A stretch of DNA of 64,000 bases from Magnetococcus sp. PR-3 (lineage in GTDB: Bacteria > Pseudomonadota > Magnetococcia > Magnetococcales > Magnetococcaceae): assembly GCF_036689865.1 (NCBI RefSeq), contig NZ_JBAHUQ010000031.1, positions 1 to 64,000 of the forward strand, read 5' to 3'. Under the pieces are notes generated by a model. It was not told where the DNA came from. It saw only the letters and a list, made by a program, of their open reading frames with translations, and made no database searches. How positions within the stretch are numbered: the stretch's first letter is position 1; the number at the start of each line of letters is the position of its first letter. The position numbers and the translations under genes were made by a program. Shown piece after piece: positions 17,495-25,803 of this stretch.

Positions 17495-17853
17495 CACGCT
17501 CTAGGTCCGCTGTTTTCACCACTATTGGTCATCAACAAGAGGAGGGCATAGGCAAGGTCTGCTTTGTGCCTGGGATTGAGGAGGATCGCTACTGATGCTT
17601 CTTGTTCATGTCTACACTCTCCTTTTCTGATCCTCTCAGATTATTCGGTTAGATGTGTCCGTGAAAGTGTAGCCACTTCACCCGACATGGGAGTTGTGTA
17701 GATTACTGCTCTAGAACCCTTGCTCTATATGGTGAAGGGCCAGCATATTCAGAAAAATTGATGTTCAAGAAGAGTCTTTATCAAGGGAATGAGCAGGCAT
17801 AGACCCCATGATGCAGTAAGAGGTGTAAAAGCTTTGAGGCTTGGCTCTGCTGT
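17495..17853. other. Intergenic region without recognised gene
   Basis: The gap lies between two convergent genes. No strong hairpin, repeat or coding signal was found in it. Confidence 0.4.
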
Positions 17854-18228
17854 TCAAACAGCCACGCTACGGGCATAGGCGCGGCGGTTGCTGCGGCATC
17901 CGGCATAGTGTAGGCAAGCAAAACCTGCACCCACCAGCATGCCTGCGGCAAAACTCGGTGCTGCTAACATCAATCCTGTAGCCCACTTGGCACTGGAACC
18001 CCCAACCACTGCTGTACCACCTTTGGTTAGAGCGCCCTTGCTGCTCTGGGCCATCTTCAGATTGTTCTTTGCAGCCTGGGTGCCGGTACTGGTTCCGCTT
18101 TTAACCGCAGAGGAGGCCGTGGTTTTGCTGGTAGAGGAGATGTAGACATCATCTAACAGGCTGGCAGGCCCATTCATGAGATCTGAAGATCTGTCACGGC
18201 TTTGATCTTGCTTGGGCTGGTTGCTCAC
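17854..18228 (-). CDS. Small island membrane protein (hypothetical)
   Basis: A 124-residue protein from GTG 18228, chosen because GGAG lies 9 nt upstream; an in-frame ATG at 18291 lacks such a site. The N-terminal half is polar and Ser/Thr/Lys-rich (STSKTTASSAVKSGTSTGTQ). A hydrophobic span (LMLAAPSFAAGMLVGAGFACLHYA) is followed by a basic end CRSNRRAYARSVAV. The layout matches other minor magnetosome proteins here. A Fur-like site overlaps the upstream region. No named family recognised. Confidence 0.6.
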   Translation of the reverse strand: MSNQPKQDQSRDRSSDLMNGPASLLDDVYISSTSKTTASSAVKSGTSTGTQAAKNNLKMAQSSKGALTKGGTAVVGGSSAKWATGLMLAAPSFAAGMLVGAGFACLHYAGCRSNRRAYARSVAV

Positions 18229-18270
18229 GAGATTGTTCTCCACGGAAGAATTAATAAGTTGAGTGTAAAT

Positions 18271-18289
18271 ATGAATAATTCTCATTAGC
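18271..18289 (-). promoter_or_regulatory. Fur-box-like sequence
   Basis: On the minus strand GCTAATGAGAATTATTCAT agrees with the classical 19-bp Fur consensus at about 14 positions by eye. It lies 43 bp before the GTG start of the small membrane protein. Confidence 0.45.
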
Positions 18290-18318
18290 AAGTCAAGCTG
18301 AAAATTATTATGGCCTCT

Positions 18319-18487
18319 GTTACCCCGGATATTTCATAAATCACCTTCGGTTATCGCATATTATCTTGAATTTTAAAGTATTATTTGGCGCGCGCGAGAT
18401 GCTTGTTGATATTTTCAAGCGCTAAAAAGTTCTTTAAAATATAGATCAAGCGAGAGGGGCTGGGATTTATGAAATGTCAGGGTTAAG
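18319..18487. repeat. Long inverted repeat, family 2 copy A
   Basis: The arm at 18319-18343 (GTTACCCCGGATATTTCATA...) is the near reverse complement of 18461-18487 (...TTTATGAAATGTCAGGGTTAAG). The same arm sequence recurs around 43234-43302 after mamL, so this is a dispersed palindromic element rather than a local chance pairing. Confidence 0.5.
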
Positions 18488-18517
18488 TCGCAACTTTCGT
18501 AGGAGAACAATAATCAA

Positions 18518-19441
18518 TCAGGATGTCAGATCCTGGATCTCCTGTTCCCCTGGGCTATTTTTTTTCGTTTTGTTGCAGTAGTTGTAGATACCCAGACCAA
18601 GGGCCACCCCCCCCACCAGCAGCACGGCCCCCCATGCTCCCATACCCAAGCTGAGGCTGAGATTGAAACCTCCTTTGCCGACACTGCCCAGCAGAGAGGA
18701 AGAGCCCGTTGCTGTGGCTGCTTTGATGGTGGCACTTTTAGCGCTGGCTTCGGGTGCGCCGCTGGTTAGAGCCACCTTTTTGGCGGTTGCTGTACTGGAG
18801 GCGGCTATGGGCTCCAGTGCGGGTTTGAGCACGAACCATTTGCTGGCATTACCAGCCATTAGTGGAGCCTGCTCCACCGTGAAGGTCTTTCCCATCAAAG
18901 GGGTAATCTGGGCGGAAGTCGTGGCGCCATTTTGCAACTTCAACGCCATCATGCCTTGATCAGCAGCCATCGTGGAGGATGCAGGTTTCATGAATACCCA
19001 ACCTGCCGATTTGGCGCCCATGGCGGGGGAGGGGATGATGGTATATTTCTTTCCAAACATGTAGGGGAGTTGGGCGGCCTGTTTGCCCCCCTCTACCTTC
19101 ATCATAATGGAAGGGGAACTGTTGCTGGCGGCGGTCATCTTCTTTATGGGGCTTAGCTCAATCCAGCGACTATCGGCACCGATCACCATAGGGGGCTTGC
19201 TGACGGTAACCTCCTGCCCGGTCATCTTGGCCAACTGTAAAGATTGGCGTGTGCCCTCTAGCTTGATAGCGGTGGCTTGATCAGCCATGGCCCCTGTGGC
19301 ATCCAATGGCGTTAACATTAACCACTGACTGGCATTGGCTGTAGAGAGGGTGCTTATTTTGACTGGCGTGCCGCCCAGACGTGCAACCTGGCTCAGTTGA
19401 CTGGCACCTTGTACTTTGAAAAAAAGGGATTCAGTGGGCAT
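18518..19441 (-). CDS. mamD: MamD (Mms7-like) magnetosome crystal-associated protein
   Basis: A 307-residue protein. Residues ~6-46, 57-99, 112-153 and 165-208 are four copies of one ~42-residue unit: (F/M)KVxG, Q, ...G(T/K)xxTV..., then (S)xW(F/I)xLxP. The C-terminus has the LG-rich run SLSLGMGAWGAVLLVGG plus a membrane span (~260-288) and a charged tail. This fits MamD, a magnetosome membrane protein that controls crystal size with MamC, F and G. It is divergent from mamC. Confidence 0.87.
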   Translation of the reverse strand: MPTESLFFKVQGASQLSQVARLGGTPVKISTLSTANASQWLMLTPLDATGAMADQATAIKLEGTRQSLQLAKMTGQEVTVSKPPMVIGADSRWIELSPIKKMTAASNSSPSIMMKVEGGKQAAQLPYMFGKKYTIIPSPAMGAKSAGWVFMKPASSTMAADQGMMALKLQNGATTSAQITPLMGKTFTVEQAPLMAGNASKWFVLKPALEPIAASSTATAKKVALTSGAPEASAKSATIKAATATGSSSLLGSVGKGGFNLSLSLGMGAWGAVLLVGGVALGLGIYNYCNKTKKNSPGEQEIQDLTS

Positions 19442-19911
19442 AGCATCACTTTACGATCTGTCGGTCAATCTGAAAAGGGTGTTTCCGCTCTGTTTTAATA
19501 AAGATATGACTCTTGATAGTTGGTGAGCCAAGAGCGCAAACGCGAATCATTATGAGTAAGATTTCTATCTCTGTCAAGCCTGCCTACGGTCGTCGCTGTA
19601 GGTGGTAAGCTAGGTGCCGCTATGTGTAAATGAGAACGACTCTCTGCAGGATTGAGAACTGTTGCGATTTCAGCTCAGTTAAGTGATTTTTATCTGAAAA
19701 AACAGATGATTTGCTTTGAAAATGCAGTGTATAATGCTAAGAATAGGCCTGATATGGACAATCTGGCTCTTTGCATAGAGTTAGTGCATGCAAAAGGATG
19801 GTTGTTTGGGATCATCCTTTTGGATCAATGGTTCATGAAGCGATTCTGTTTAAATTGTGGGCTCCTTGTTTAAGTGGGGCGCATTAGATATTTGATCATA
19901 AGGAGATCACC
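19442..19911. promoter_or_regulatory. Divergent mamD-mamC control region with Fur-like sites
   Basis: 470 bp without a credible gene. The sequence GTAAATGAGAACGACTCTC at 19625-19643 and the weaker GCGAATCATTATGAGTAAG at 19542-19560 resemble Fur boxes, and the promoters of mamC and mamD must lie here. A 73-codon frame at 19652 has no ribosome site and no protein-like composition. Confidence 0.4.
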
Positions 19912-20316
19912 ATGGCAGCATTTAATCTGGCGATGTATCTGGCCAAAAGTGCCCCTGGCGTCGGTGTGTTGGGTGGTGTGGTGGGTGGCTCGGCTGCGCT
20001 GGCAAAAAACCTGAAAGCGAAGCAGGATGGTTCGGATATTAGCACGGAAGAGATCGTCATCGACACCAGCAAGGAGGCCCTTGGGGCCGGTGTAGCCACC
20101 ACCATAAGTGCCTACACCGTGGGTGTGGTGGGTGGCGGTCTGGTACTGTCGTTGGGAACTGCCTTTGCCGCAGCCGTGGCTGGGAAGTATGCCTGGGACT
20201 ATGGTGTGGAGATGGTAGAGCAAAAGCTCCAGGAGAAAGCGGCCGATACTCCCATCGAAGGTGAGGTTGTAGAGGGGCTGGACCCTTTTGACCCGAGTGA
20301 GCTGGAAACTCCCTGA
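19912..20316 (+). CDS. mamC: MamC (Mms13) magnetosome protein
   Basis: A 134-residue protein with AAGGAG before the ATG. It has two membrane spans (GVGVLGGVVGGSAAL; AYTVGVVGGGLVLSLGTAFAAAV) separated by a short lumenal loop (KNLKAKQDGSDISTEEIVID). The loop is the part known to touch magnetite and affect crystal size in this family. The C-terminus DPFDPSELETP closely resembles Magnetococcus MamC as I recall it. Confidence 0.93.
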   Translation: MAAFNLAMYLAKSAPGVGVLGGVVGGSAALAKNLKAKQDGSDISTEEIVIDTSKEALGAGVATTISAYTVGVVGGGLVLSLGTAFAAAVAGKYAWDYGVEMVEQKLQEKAADTPIEGEVVEGLDPFDPSELETP

Positions 20317-20341
20317 TCTTTGCGTCACACTCTGCTACTCT

Positions 20342-20367
20342 AACAGGGCCTTTTTTAAGGCCCTGTT
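20342..20367. terminator. Hairpin after mamC
   Basis: AACAGGGCCTT pairs perfectly with AAGGCCCTGTT across TTTT. There is no T-run after the stem, so it may be an attenuator between mamC and the ferritin-like gene. Confidence 0.5.
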
Positions 20368-20417
20368 CCCTTATGGGGATAAAAAAACCCTGATCATGGT
20401 GGTAAACGGATAGATTC

Positions 20418-21680
20418 ATGGAAATTGACGATTGGGAACCCGATCCAAAATCCCGTCCCAAAAGCGCACCAGCTCAAGAGGAGCTGGATGACCTAGTCTC
20501 GGCAGATACAGCGGCGACCCCGTCAGCAGATTCCAGTGCTGGCCTGGACGAACTGCGCCTGGATGAGTTGGGCGGGGAGAGCCCCATAGCCACCTCCAAC
20601 TCCGATCCCCAGGCGTTGAGTCTGGATGAGTTGGGCGGGGAGAGCCCCATAGCCACCTCCAACTCCGATCCCCAGACATTGAGTCTGGATGAGGTGAATG
20701 AACCTGCTGCGGGTGAAACCAGCAGTGGTCGCCGTGATCAGCCTCAATCTGAATCTGCTGAGCCCGATTTGGGTTTTTCCCCTTTTGGCTTTATCAAGCA
20801 GGAGAGAGCCTGCAAGCCTGACGACTGCGGCAGTTGTGGGGATGCGCCACCTATCGCTTCGGTCTCCAAAGAGCGGCCCAAATACAGCTTTGTGGGTATC
20901 TTTGTGGGTGTCGTGGTGCTGGCGGTGGTGCTGTTGCAGGTGTTGCAGAGTGTGGAGGGGCAGAAGTTTGCTGCAACCCTTAACTCTTTGAACGGTCTGC
21001 TGCCTGCGGCCCAGCCAGTGGTCATGAACACGCCGATCAATCCAGGCATGAATCAAGCCATGGCCAATCAGACCCCCTGTGGTCAGCCGGTGGCTTTGGG
21101 CGGCGCAACCACCCCGTGCGGCCAACCGGTTGCCTTTGGCATGGGGGGCGTTCTGACGCCTGAGGAGAAGCGTTACCTAATCTACATGCGTGAAGAGGAG
21201 AAGCTGGCCAGAGATGTCTATCTGCATCTGTATGATACCTGGCGGGTGGCGATCTTCCGCAGTGTCTCCCGTTCTGAACAGCGCCACATGGATGCGGTAT
21301 TGCGTATGCTTAACCGTTATGGCCTGGAAGATCCGGTGGGGCAGGACGTGCGGGGCCGGTTCCAGGATCGGGATCTGCGGGATCTCTACCAGAAGTTGAT
21401 CAAGCGTGGGGAGCGCTCCTTGGGTGAGGCCCTAAAAGTGGGGGGGCTGGTGGAGGAGTTGGATATCTCTGATCTAAACAAGGCGATGCGCGAGACCAGT
21501 GCCCAGGATGTCACCCGAGTCTACCAAAATATTCAGCGTGGATCCTTTAACCATCTACGCAGCTTTGCCCATGGGGTTGAACTGCGGGGGCAGCGCTACA
21601 GGGCGCAGAAGTTGAGTCAAAAGCAGGTGGCCACCATTCTGCACGCCCCCATGGATATGGCTATCGATCTGGGTAAATAG
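20418..21680 (+). CDS. Membrane-anchored ferritin-like (DUF2202) protein
   Basis: A 420-residue protein. Residues 1-155 are acidic and disordered, with two copies of a 21-residue unit (LDELGGESPIATSNSDPQ at 48 and 69). A Cys-rich patch (CKPDDCGSCGD, ~132-142) precedes one membrane span (~157-178). TPCGQPVA occurs twice (~219, 232). Residues ~245-415 are a DUF2202 ferritin-like helical bundle with candidate iron ligands in REEEKLARD, SEQRHMD, VEELDISDL and FNHLRSF. Iron binding or oxidation at the magnetosome membrane is inferred. It is 100 bp after mamC. Confidence 0.8.
   Translation: MEIDDWEPDPKSRPKSAPAQEELDDLVSADTAATPSADSSAGLDELRLDELGGESPIATSNSDPQALSLDELGGESPIATSNSDPQTLSLDEVNEPAAGETSSGRRDQPQSESAEPDLGFSPFGFIKQERACKPDDCGSCGDAPPIASVSKERPKYSFVGIFVGVVVLAVVLLQVLQSVEGQKFAATLNSLNGLLPAAQPVVMNTPINPGMNQAMANQTPCGQPVALGGATTPCGQPVAFGMGGVLTPEEKRYLIYMREEEKLARDVYLHLYDTWRVAIFRSVSRSEQRHMDAVLRMLNRYGLEDPVGQDVRGRFQDRDLRDLYQKLIKRGERSLGEALKVGGLVEELDISDLNKAMRETSAQDVTRVYQNIQRGSFNHLRSFAHGVELRGQRYRAQKLSQKQVATILHAPMDMAIDLGK
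20559..20684 (+). repeat. Two tandem 63-bp in-frame repeats
   Basis: 20559-20621 and 20622-20684 are nearly identical and a third copy begins (CTGGATGAG) before diverging. They encode two 21-residue acidic units in the ferritin-like gene. Confidence 0.9.
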
Positions 21681-21707
21681 TCGAGAAATCATCGATTCCC
21701 ATTGAAC

Positions 21708-21748
21708 AAAGAGGCATCCCGAACTACGGGATGCCTCTTTTTTTTGTT
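21708..21748 (+). terminator. Strong terminator after the ferritin-like gene
   Basis: AAAGAGGCATCCCG (21708-21721) pairs perfectly with CGGGATGCCTCTTT (21727-21740), followed by a run of T's. Confidence 0.92.
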
Positions 21749-21826
21749 CTGCAGTAGAGGCTGGATTGGGGCTCTACTGGTTTGTTGCGAATAAGAATGA
21801 GTGTTATTTAAGTTGACAGTGCTTCT

Positions 21827-21845
21827 GAGAATGATTACTGTTATC
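21827..21845 (+). promoter_or_regulatory. Fur-box-like sequence
   Basis: GAGAATGATTACTGTTATC matches the 19-bp Fur consensus at about 14 positions by eye and lies 60 bp before the small membrane protein at 21905. A weaker AATGAGTGTTAT is just upstream at 21796. Confidence 0.5.
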
Positions 21846-21904
21846 CCGGCATTTGGACAGGCATGTTTTTTCAGTCACTTCACCCGGATAGAGGGTAAGA
21901 TATT

Positions 21905-22231
21905 ATGGCGATGGACAAGATGGTCAACCAGAAGTGTGGTACCGGCGTAACTTCCCAAAAGGGGATCGCGCCTGCAGCAGGTAGCACTCAGCTGATGGTA
22001 CCTAAAAGTCGCAAGGCGGTCTCTGCTGCGAAAACCTCTGCCTTGAAGACCACCGTGGTGGCAGGTGGTGGGCTATTGGCTCTGACGGGAAAAAAGCTGG
22101 GTGTGGTGGCTGGTACCCTGGCCCTAGGCGGCCCTGTGGTGGCCACAGGGGTGACCTTGGCGGTTGGGGCTGGTCTGGTCTATGCCGCCCAGAAGCGTAG
22201 CCACTGCTTCTCCCCAATGAAACAGCGTTAA
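21905..22231 (+). CDS. Small Gly/Ala-rich membrane protein of the island
   Basis: A 108-residue protein. It has a basic, Ser/Ala-rich N-terminal half (VPKSRKAVSAAKTSALKT) and one or two hydrophobic segments (VVAGGGLLALTG; VVAGTLALGGPVVATGVTLAVGAGLVYAA), with a basic end KRSHCFSPMKQR. The composition is like minor magnetosome membrane proteins of the MamG/Mms type, but no clear LG repeat is present, so I do not name it. It is followed 39 bp on by another small membrane protein. Confidence 0.6.
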   Translation: MAMDKMVNQKCGTGVTSQKGIAPAAGSTQLMVPKSRKAVSAAKTSALKTTVVAGGGLLALTGKKLGVVAGTLALGGPVVATGVTLAVGAGLVYAAQKRSHCFSPMKQR

Positions 22232-22270
22232 TTCAGAATAGAGCAATGATATATCCGGGGAATATCTGCT

Positions 22271-22594
22271 ATGGATGCCCGTGTCGATTTTTATGAACAG
22301 CAGACGGAGGCTCTGCCTGCTCACCAGGTAGAGGTTAAGTCCAGAGTTGCCAACTCCAGACGCTCCCTGCCCAAGGGTAAGCGGCGCAGTGTTGGTGCCA
22401 AACGCCGTCGGGTTGGGCGTGAGGCGATCAAAGCGGGTATGGCGGCCTCTCTGGCGGTGAGTATGTTGACCGGCATGCGCATGATGAAACCCATGAAACT
22501 GCACGGTCCCGCCAGCTGGGTGTTTGTGGGACTGACCCTGGCCCACACCCTGATCTATGAAATTCCCAATAGCAGAGTTAAACGGGCCTCCTGA
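22271..22594 (+). CDS. Small basic membrane protein (hypothetical)
   Basis: A 107-residue protein. Residues 20-55 are very basic (NSRRSLPKGKRRSVGAKRRR). A hydrophobic hairpin follows (AIKAGMAASLAVSMLTGMRMM; ASWVFVGLTLAHTLIYEI). It is probably in one unit with the preceding gene, both after a Fur-like site. No family recognised; the basic patch could bind nucleic acid, lipid or an acidic partner protein. Confidence 0.6.
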   Translation: MDARVDFYEQQTEALPAHQVEVKSRVANSRRSLPKGKRRSVGAKRRRVGREAIKAGMAASLAVSMLTGMRMMKPMKLHGPASWVFVGLTLAHTLIYEIPNSRVKRAS

Positions 22595-22644
22595 CGGTGG
22601 TTGGTGGCTTTGTTGACTTGATCCTCCCTCACCCCTGCAGCCCT

Positions 22645-22850
22645 TAGGCTCTGTTGACATTTCAGACATGAGCAGCGTTTGTGCCTCAAAAGCCCTTATG
22701 CTAGGCGTGAGGAGCAAGTTTAGTGGTTCTCAATGCGCGACGAACAATGACGCAGAAGGGCTTTTGAGGCCAAACCCGAAGGGCCTGGCACTCCGAATCC
22801 CTTTCACACCACTCCAGGCGCTGCCATGGATGAAATGTCAACAGAGCCTA
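22645..22850. mobile_element. 206-bp MITE with perfect 20-bp terminal inverted repeats
   Basis: TAGGCTCTGTTGACATTTCA (22645-22664) and its exact reverse complement (22831-22850) bound a 206-bp element. A second nested pair, GCCTCAAAAGCCCTT (22683-22697) and AAGGGCTTTTGAGGC (22756-22770), is also perfect. No transposase is encoded, so it would need one in trans. A target-site duplication is not obvious. Confidence 0.88.
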
Positions 22851-23137
22851 GGCTCCAGGGGCTTTTTTCTCTGCTTTGTGTTGGCAGCTTCTTGTTCATC
22901 CACGCCTGTGTGAAATGCGCTGGATCTCTATTATCTCAATGATTAAAAGGTCGTGGCATGGGTGCCTATCAGGTAAGCAAGCTGGATGAGATGGTTTTGA
23001 AGAATAAGAAATAATAAAAGACATATCAGTCATCTTAAGTAGTGCAACTGCAAAAGTTAGGTTTGATTACGTCTTGTTAATTTGTTGGTTTTATGGTCCA
23101 ATTGGTATGAGGGAGCGTGTGTGTTTGGAGAGTGTTT
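22851..23137. other. Intergenic region after the MITE
   Basis: No credible gene; presumably holds the promoter of the Cys-rich gene at 23138. Confidence 0.35.
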
Positions 23138-23557
23138 ATGGTCAATTCAACGGCCCAGCCATTTGATCTTCCAGCAATGCCTTGCAATGGGTTGGGTTCC
23201 TGTTGCATCACCCAGCCCTATGAAAAAATCATCAATCCTGCTTGCCTAGACGATCCCAGCGCTCCGCTGTTTATCTCCAAACCCGCTTTTAGCACCTGCC
23301 CTCACATGGTGATTGTTAATTGGGATGGCAAACGGTTAAGCCGTCTGTGCAAGGCGATGCGGCATCCTGAATTTAAATCCTCGGACTGCTTTACATTGAT
23401 GACCGGCCTTATGCAGCACACCCAATACACCACTCGCCTCTGTACTCTATGTCTATCCGATAAATATGCTTGTGTGGAGGAGCAGCTGCATATGCTGGAG
23501 ACCTTCAACCGTCATGGGCAGAGATCTCTTGAAGTGGTTCAGGCAGCGCCTGAGTAA
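23138..23557 (+). CDS. Cys-rich hypothetical protein
   Basis: A 139-residue soluble-looking protein starting MVNSTAQPFDLP. Nine cysteines include the CC pair in NGLGSCCITQP and a CTLC motif (RLCTLCLSDKYACVEEQL) near residue 107, suggesting a metal or Fe-S site. No known family. The upstream ATG at 23117 is less likely because a stronger context precedes the second ATG. It is convergent with the large coiled-coil gene. Confidence 0.55.
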   Translation: MVNSTAQPFDLPAMPCNGLGSCCITQPYEKIINPACLDDPSAPLFISKPAFSTCPHMVIVNWDGKRLSRLCKAMRHPEFKSSDCFTLMTGLMQHTQYTTRLCTLCLSDKYACVEEQLHMLETFNRHGQRSLEVVQAAPE

Positions 23558-23625
23558 TACCTTGTGTCGGTTGATGGCCTGGGATGATGGTCAAAAAGGT
23601 GTGCCAGTCGGCATCTGTGCGCCTG

Positions 23626-25803
23626 CTACTTAGCTGTTGCCAAGGCCTGGGCAGCCTCTTTGACTTTGGCACTGTCGGGTGCCAGGGATTGGGCTTTGGA
23701 TAGGAAAATTCTGGCTTTGGCCAGATCCCCCTGTTGGATCTCTCGGTTCACTAAAAACGCGTAGCGATTGGCAACCTTCTGTATGCTTTGTAGGGCACCG
23801 GCATGGTTCGGGTGTAGCACCAGTGCCTTACGGATTTTAATCAGTGCATTGTCGTGGGTGGGCCAGCTGAGTCGGTTGCGCCGGATGTCGACCTGTGCAG
23901 CCTTCAATAGCGCTTCTATCTTCTGCGCTATAGCTGCCCTCTCCTGATCTGCCGAGGGAGAAGGTTTTTGAGCCGATGAATTGGCGGTTTGTGTAGCCTC
24001 TACAGGAGGTTGCTCAGCTTGTTTCTCTTTATGGCCGGGGATGGATGCCGCTGCAGGGGCAGGGGGGTGGGGCGCTGCTGGGGCGCTGGTTTTCGTCTCT
24101 TTGGGCGGTTCAGGCGTGACCGGAGCCGTGACCTTGAGCGTCGCTTTTTGCGGCAGTATAGCTGGTTCTGTAGCAGGCGAGGGAGCCTCTTTTAGCTCCG
24201 CTTTTTTGGGCGCTATAGCTGGTTCTGCAACAGGTAAGGGGGCCTCTTTTAGCTCCGCTTTTTGGAGGGCGTTGGATGGTTCCGCAGCAGGGGCCGCCGT
24301 TATCTTTAGCGCCTTCTTGGGGGGCTGGGGGGCCGCTGGAGGTTGGGGTGCCTGAGCGCTCTGTTGCGTCGGAGCCGTGGTCGGGCTGGAATCGGTGCTG
24401 TTTTTGAGGCGATCCGCCGTCTGTCGTGTGGTCGGGGGCGCGGCTGCAACCACGTTCTGGCTGTTGGCAGCCGGTGGTTGCGGGGCGGGGATCACAGGTT
24501 GTGACAGCGTAGAGGGTTGCCGGGCGCTGGGAAGAAACTCCTCATAGAGATAGTAGGCCAAGATCAACAGTGGAACGGTGATGGCCAAGGTCCAGATGGT
24601 TTTTTTGCCACCTTTTTGGGGGGCGGGTTCGGCGCCTTGTTGTTGCTGCTGTAGCTGCTCTTTTAAGGCAGCCTGTTCGCGCTGTTTCTGCTGGAGCTGA
24701 CGCTCCATATTCTGTAGATCAACTTTTTGATGACCAAGCTGTTGAATGGTGTGGTTTAGATCATCGATCTGCTGGGAGAGCCGCGTGCGTTGCTCGGTCA
24801 GCTTCAGCTCCGCCTCTTGCAGCTTGAGATCTTTTTCCCGCAGTTGGTGGGCCCGTTCATTGACCTGATCGTGCAGTTGTTGCAGGGCCTGTTGCTGCTG
24901 CTGGGCCATGGATTCCTGAGCCTGCTGCTGCTGTTGACTTTTTTTCTCCAGACTCTGCAGTGCTTTTTCGCGGGCTTTTAGGGTGGCGCTACGTTGCGCC
25001 AGATCTATCTGTTTTTGAATCTGTAACTGCTCATAGGTTGTCAGACGCTGTTCCATTTTTTGCGCTTTTTCCTGCTGCTGCTGGACGCGCTCTTTAAGGT
25101 TTAACAGAACCATCTTCTGCTGGTTGACCGACTCCAGCTTTTTAGTAAATCCCTCAAAATCAGCCATGGAGAAGGCGGTTTCTCTGCTTATCAGGGGCTG
25201 GGTCTGGGCAATCTGATCCAGAAATTGATCCAGTTTGGTGCTCAGGTGCTGTTTGAGCTGATCCATATCCAGTGCTGGATCGTGTTGCTGCTGGGTGTGC
25301 TGAAGTAACTGCTGATACTGCTGGCTAATCTCCCGCTCTTTCCCCTCAATATCGATCTGCCTTTGTTGAAGCAGGCTGGCACTCTCATTGAGATGCAGAC
25401 TTTGTCGGGTCAACTGGGCAAAGTTCTCCTGGTAGGAGTCCACCAGCAGCATCAACTCCTGATGCAGGGCCTGAAGGTAGGTTTCATCCTCAAAGCCGTT
25501 GAGTTGATCAGGCCCCAACTCCTGCTCTACTAATGGGGGCTGGGTCGATTGGGTCTGCAAGGAATGAGAAGGCTGTTGAGAAGAGCGTGCCTGCTCTTGT
25601 AGGCGGGCCAGAGGTTGATCTGACACAGGGGCCGTGGTGCTGCTTTGGATAATGCTTGCACCTTGATGATGGGCTTCGGTAGGGGGGAGCTCAATAGCGG
25701 ATGGCGACAAAAAACTGCTGCCCGCTTCGTCATCTTGCCAAGGGTTCGAATCCGTTGAAGAAGTTGAGCTTTTAAGCTTAATTTTGGATTCTTCTTCAGA
25801 CAT
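23626..25803 (-). CDS. Large coiled-coil membrane protein with C-terminal TPR-like domain
   Basis: A 725-residue protein. Residues 1-100 are disordered and ~105-390 form a long Gln/Glu-rich coiled coil (many QQQQ runs). One membrane span lies at ~403-421 (WTLAITVPLLILAYYLY), with a Pro/Ala-rich linker ~425-630 containing KAELKEAP repeats. A final ~90-residue helical region (ALLKAAQVDIRRNRL; ALVLHPNHAGALQSI; AKARIFLSKAQSLAPDS) looks like TPR. Span and linker would cross the inner membrane. It lies between mamC-type genes and feo; a chain-scaffold role is only an inference. Confidence 0.75.
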   Translation of the reverse strand: MSEEESKIKLKSSTSSTDSNPWQDDEAGSSFLSPSAIELPPTEAHHQGASIIQSSTTAPVSDQPLARLQEQARSSQQPSHSLQTQSTQPPLVEQELGPDQLNGFEDETYLQALHQELMLLVDSYQENFAQLTRQSLHLNESASLLQQRQIDIEGKEREISQQYQQLLQHTQQQHDPALDMDQLKQHLSTKLDQFLDQIAQTQPLISRETAFSMADFEGFTKKLESVNQQKMVLLNLKERVQQQQEKAQKMEQRLTTYEQLQIQKQIDLAQRSATLKAREKALQSLEKKSQQQQQAQESMAQQQQQALQQLHDQVNERAHQLREKDLKLQEAELKLTEQRTRLSQQIDDLNHTIQQLGHQKVDLQNMERQLQQKQREQAALKEQLQQQQQGAEPAPQKGGKKTIWTLAITVPLLILAYYLYEEFLPSARQPSTLSQPVIPAPQPPAANSQNVVAAAPPTTRQTADRLKNSTDSSPTTAPTQQSAQAPQPPAAPQPPKKALKITAAPAAEPSNALQKAELKEAPLPVAEPAIAPKKAELKEAPSPATEPAILPQKATLKVTAPVTPEPPKETKTSAPAAPHPPAPAAASIPGHKEKQAEQPPVEATQTANSSAQKPSPSADQERAAIAQKIEALLKAAQVDIRRNRLSWPTHDNALIKIRKALVLHPNHAGALQSIQKVANRYAFLVNREIQQGDLAKARIFLSKAQSLAPDSAKVKEAAQALATAK

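Noticed and set aside
19652-19873. 73-codon frame between mamD and mamC
   Set aside because: No ribosome site, no recognisable composition and placed in a likely control region.
22668-22913. 81-codon forward frame as a gene
   Set aside because: It begins inside the MITE, uses its inverted repeats as codons and has no ribosome site.
23981-24355. 124-codon forward frame opposite the coiled-coil gene
   Set aside because: Ala/Gly/Ser-rich shadow of the Pro/Ala/Lys linker repeats on the other strand.
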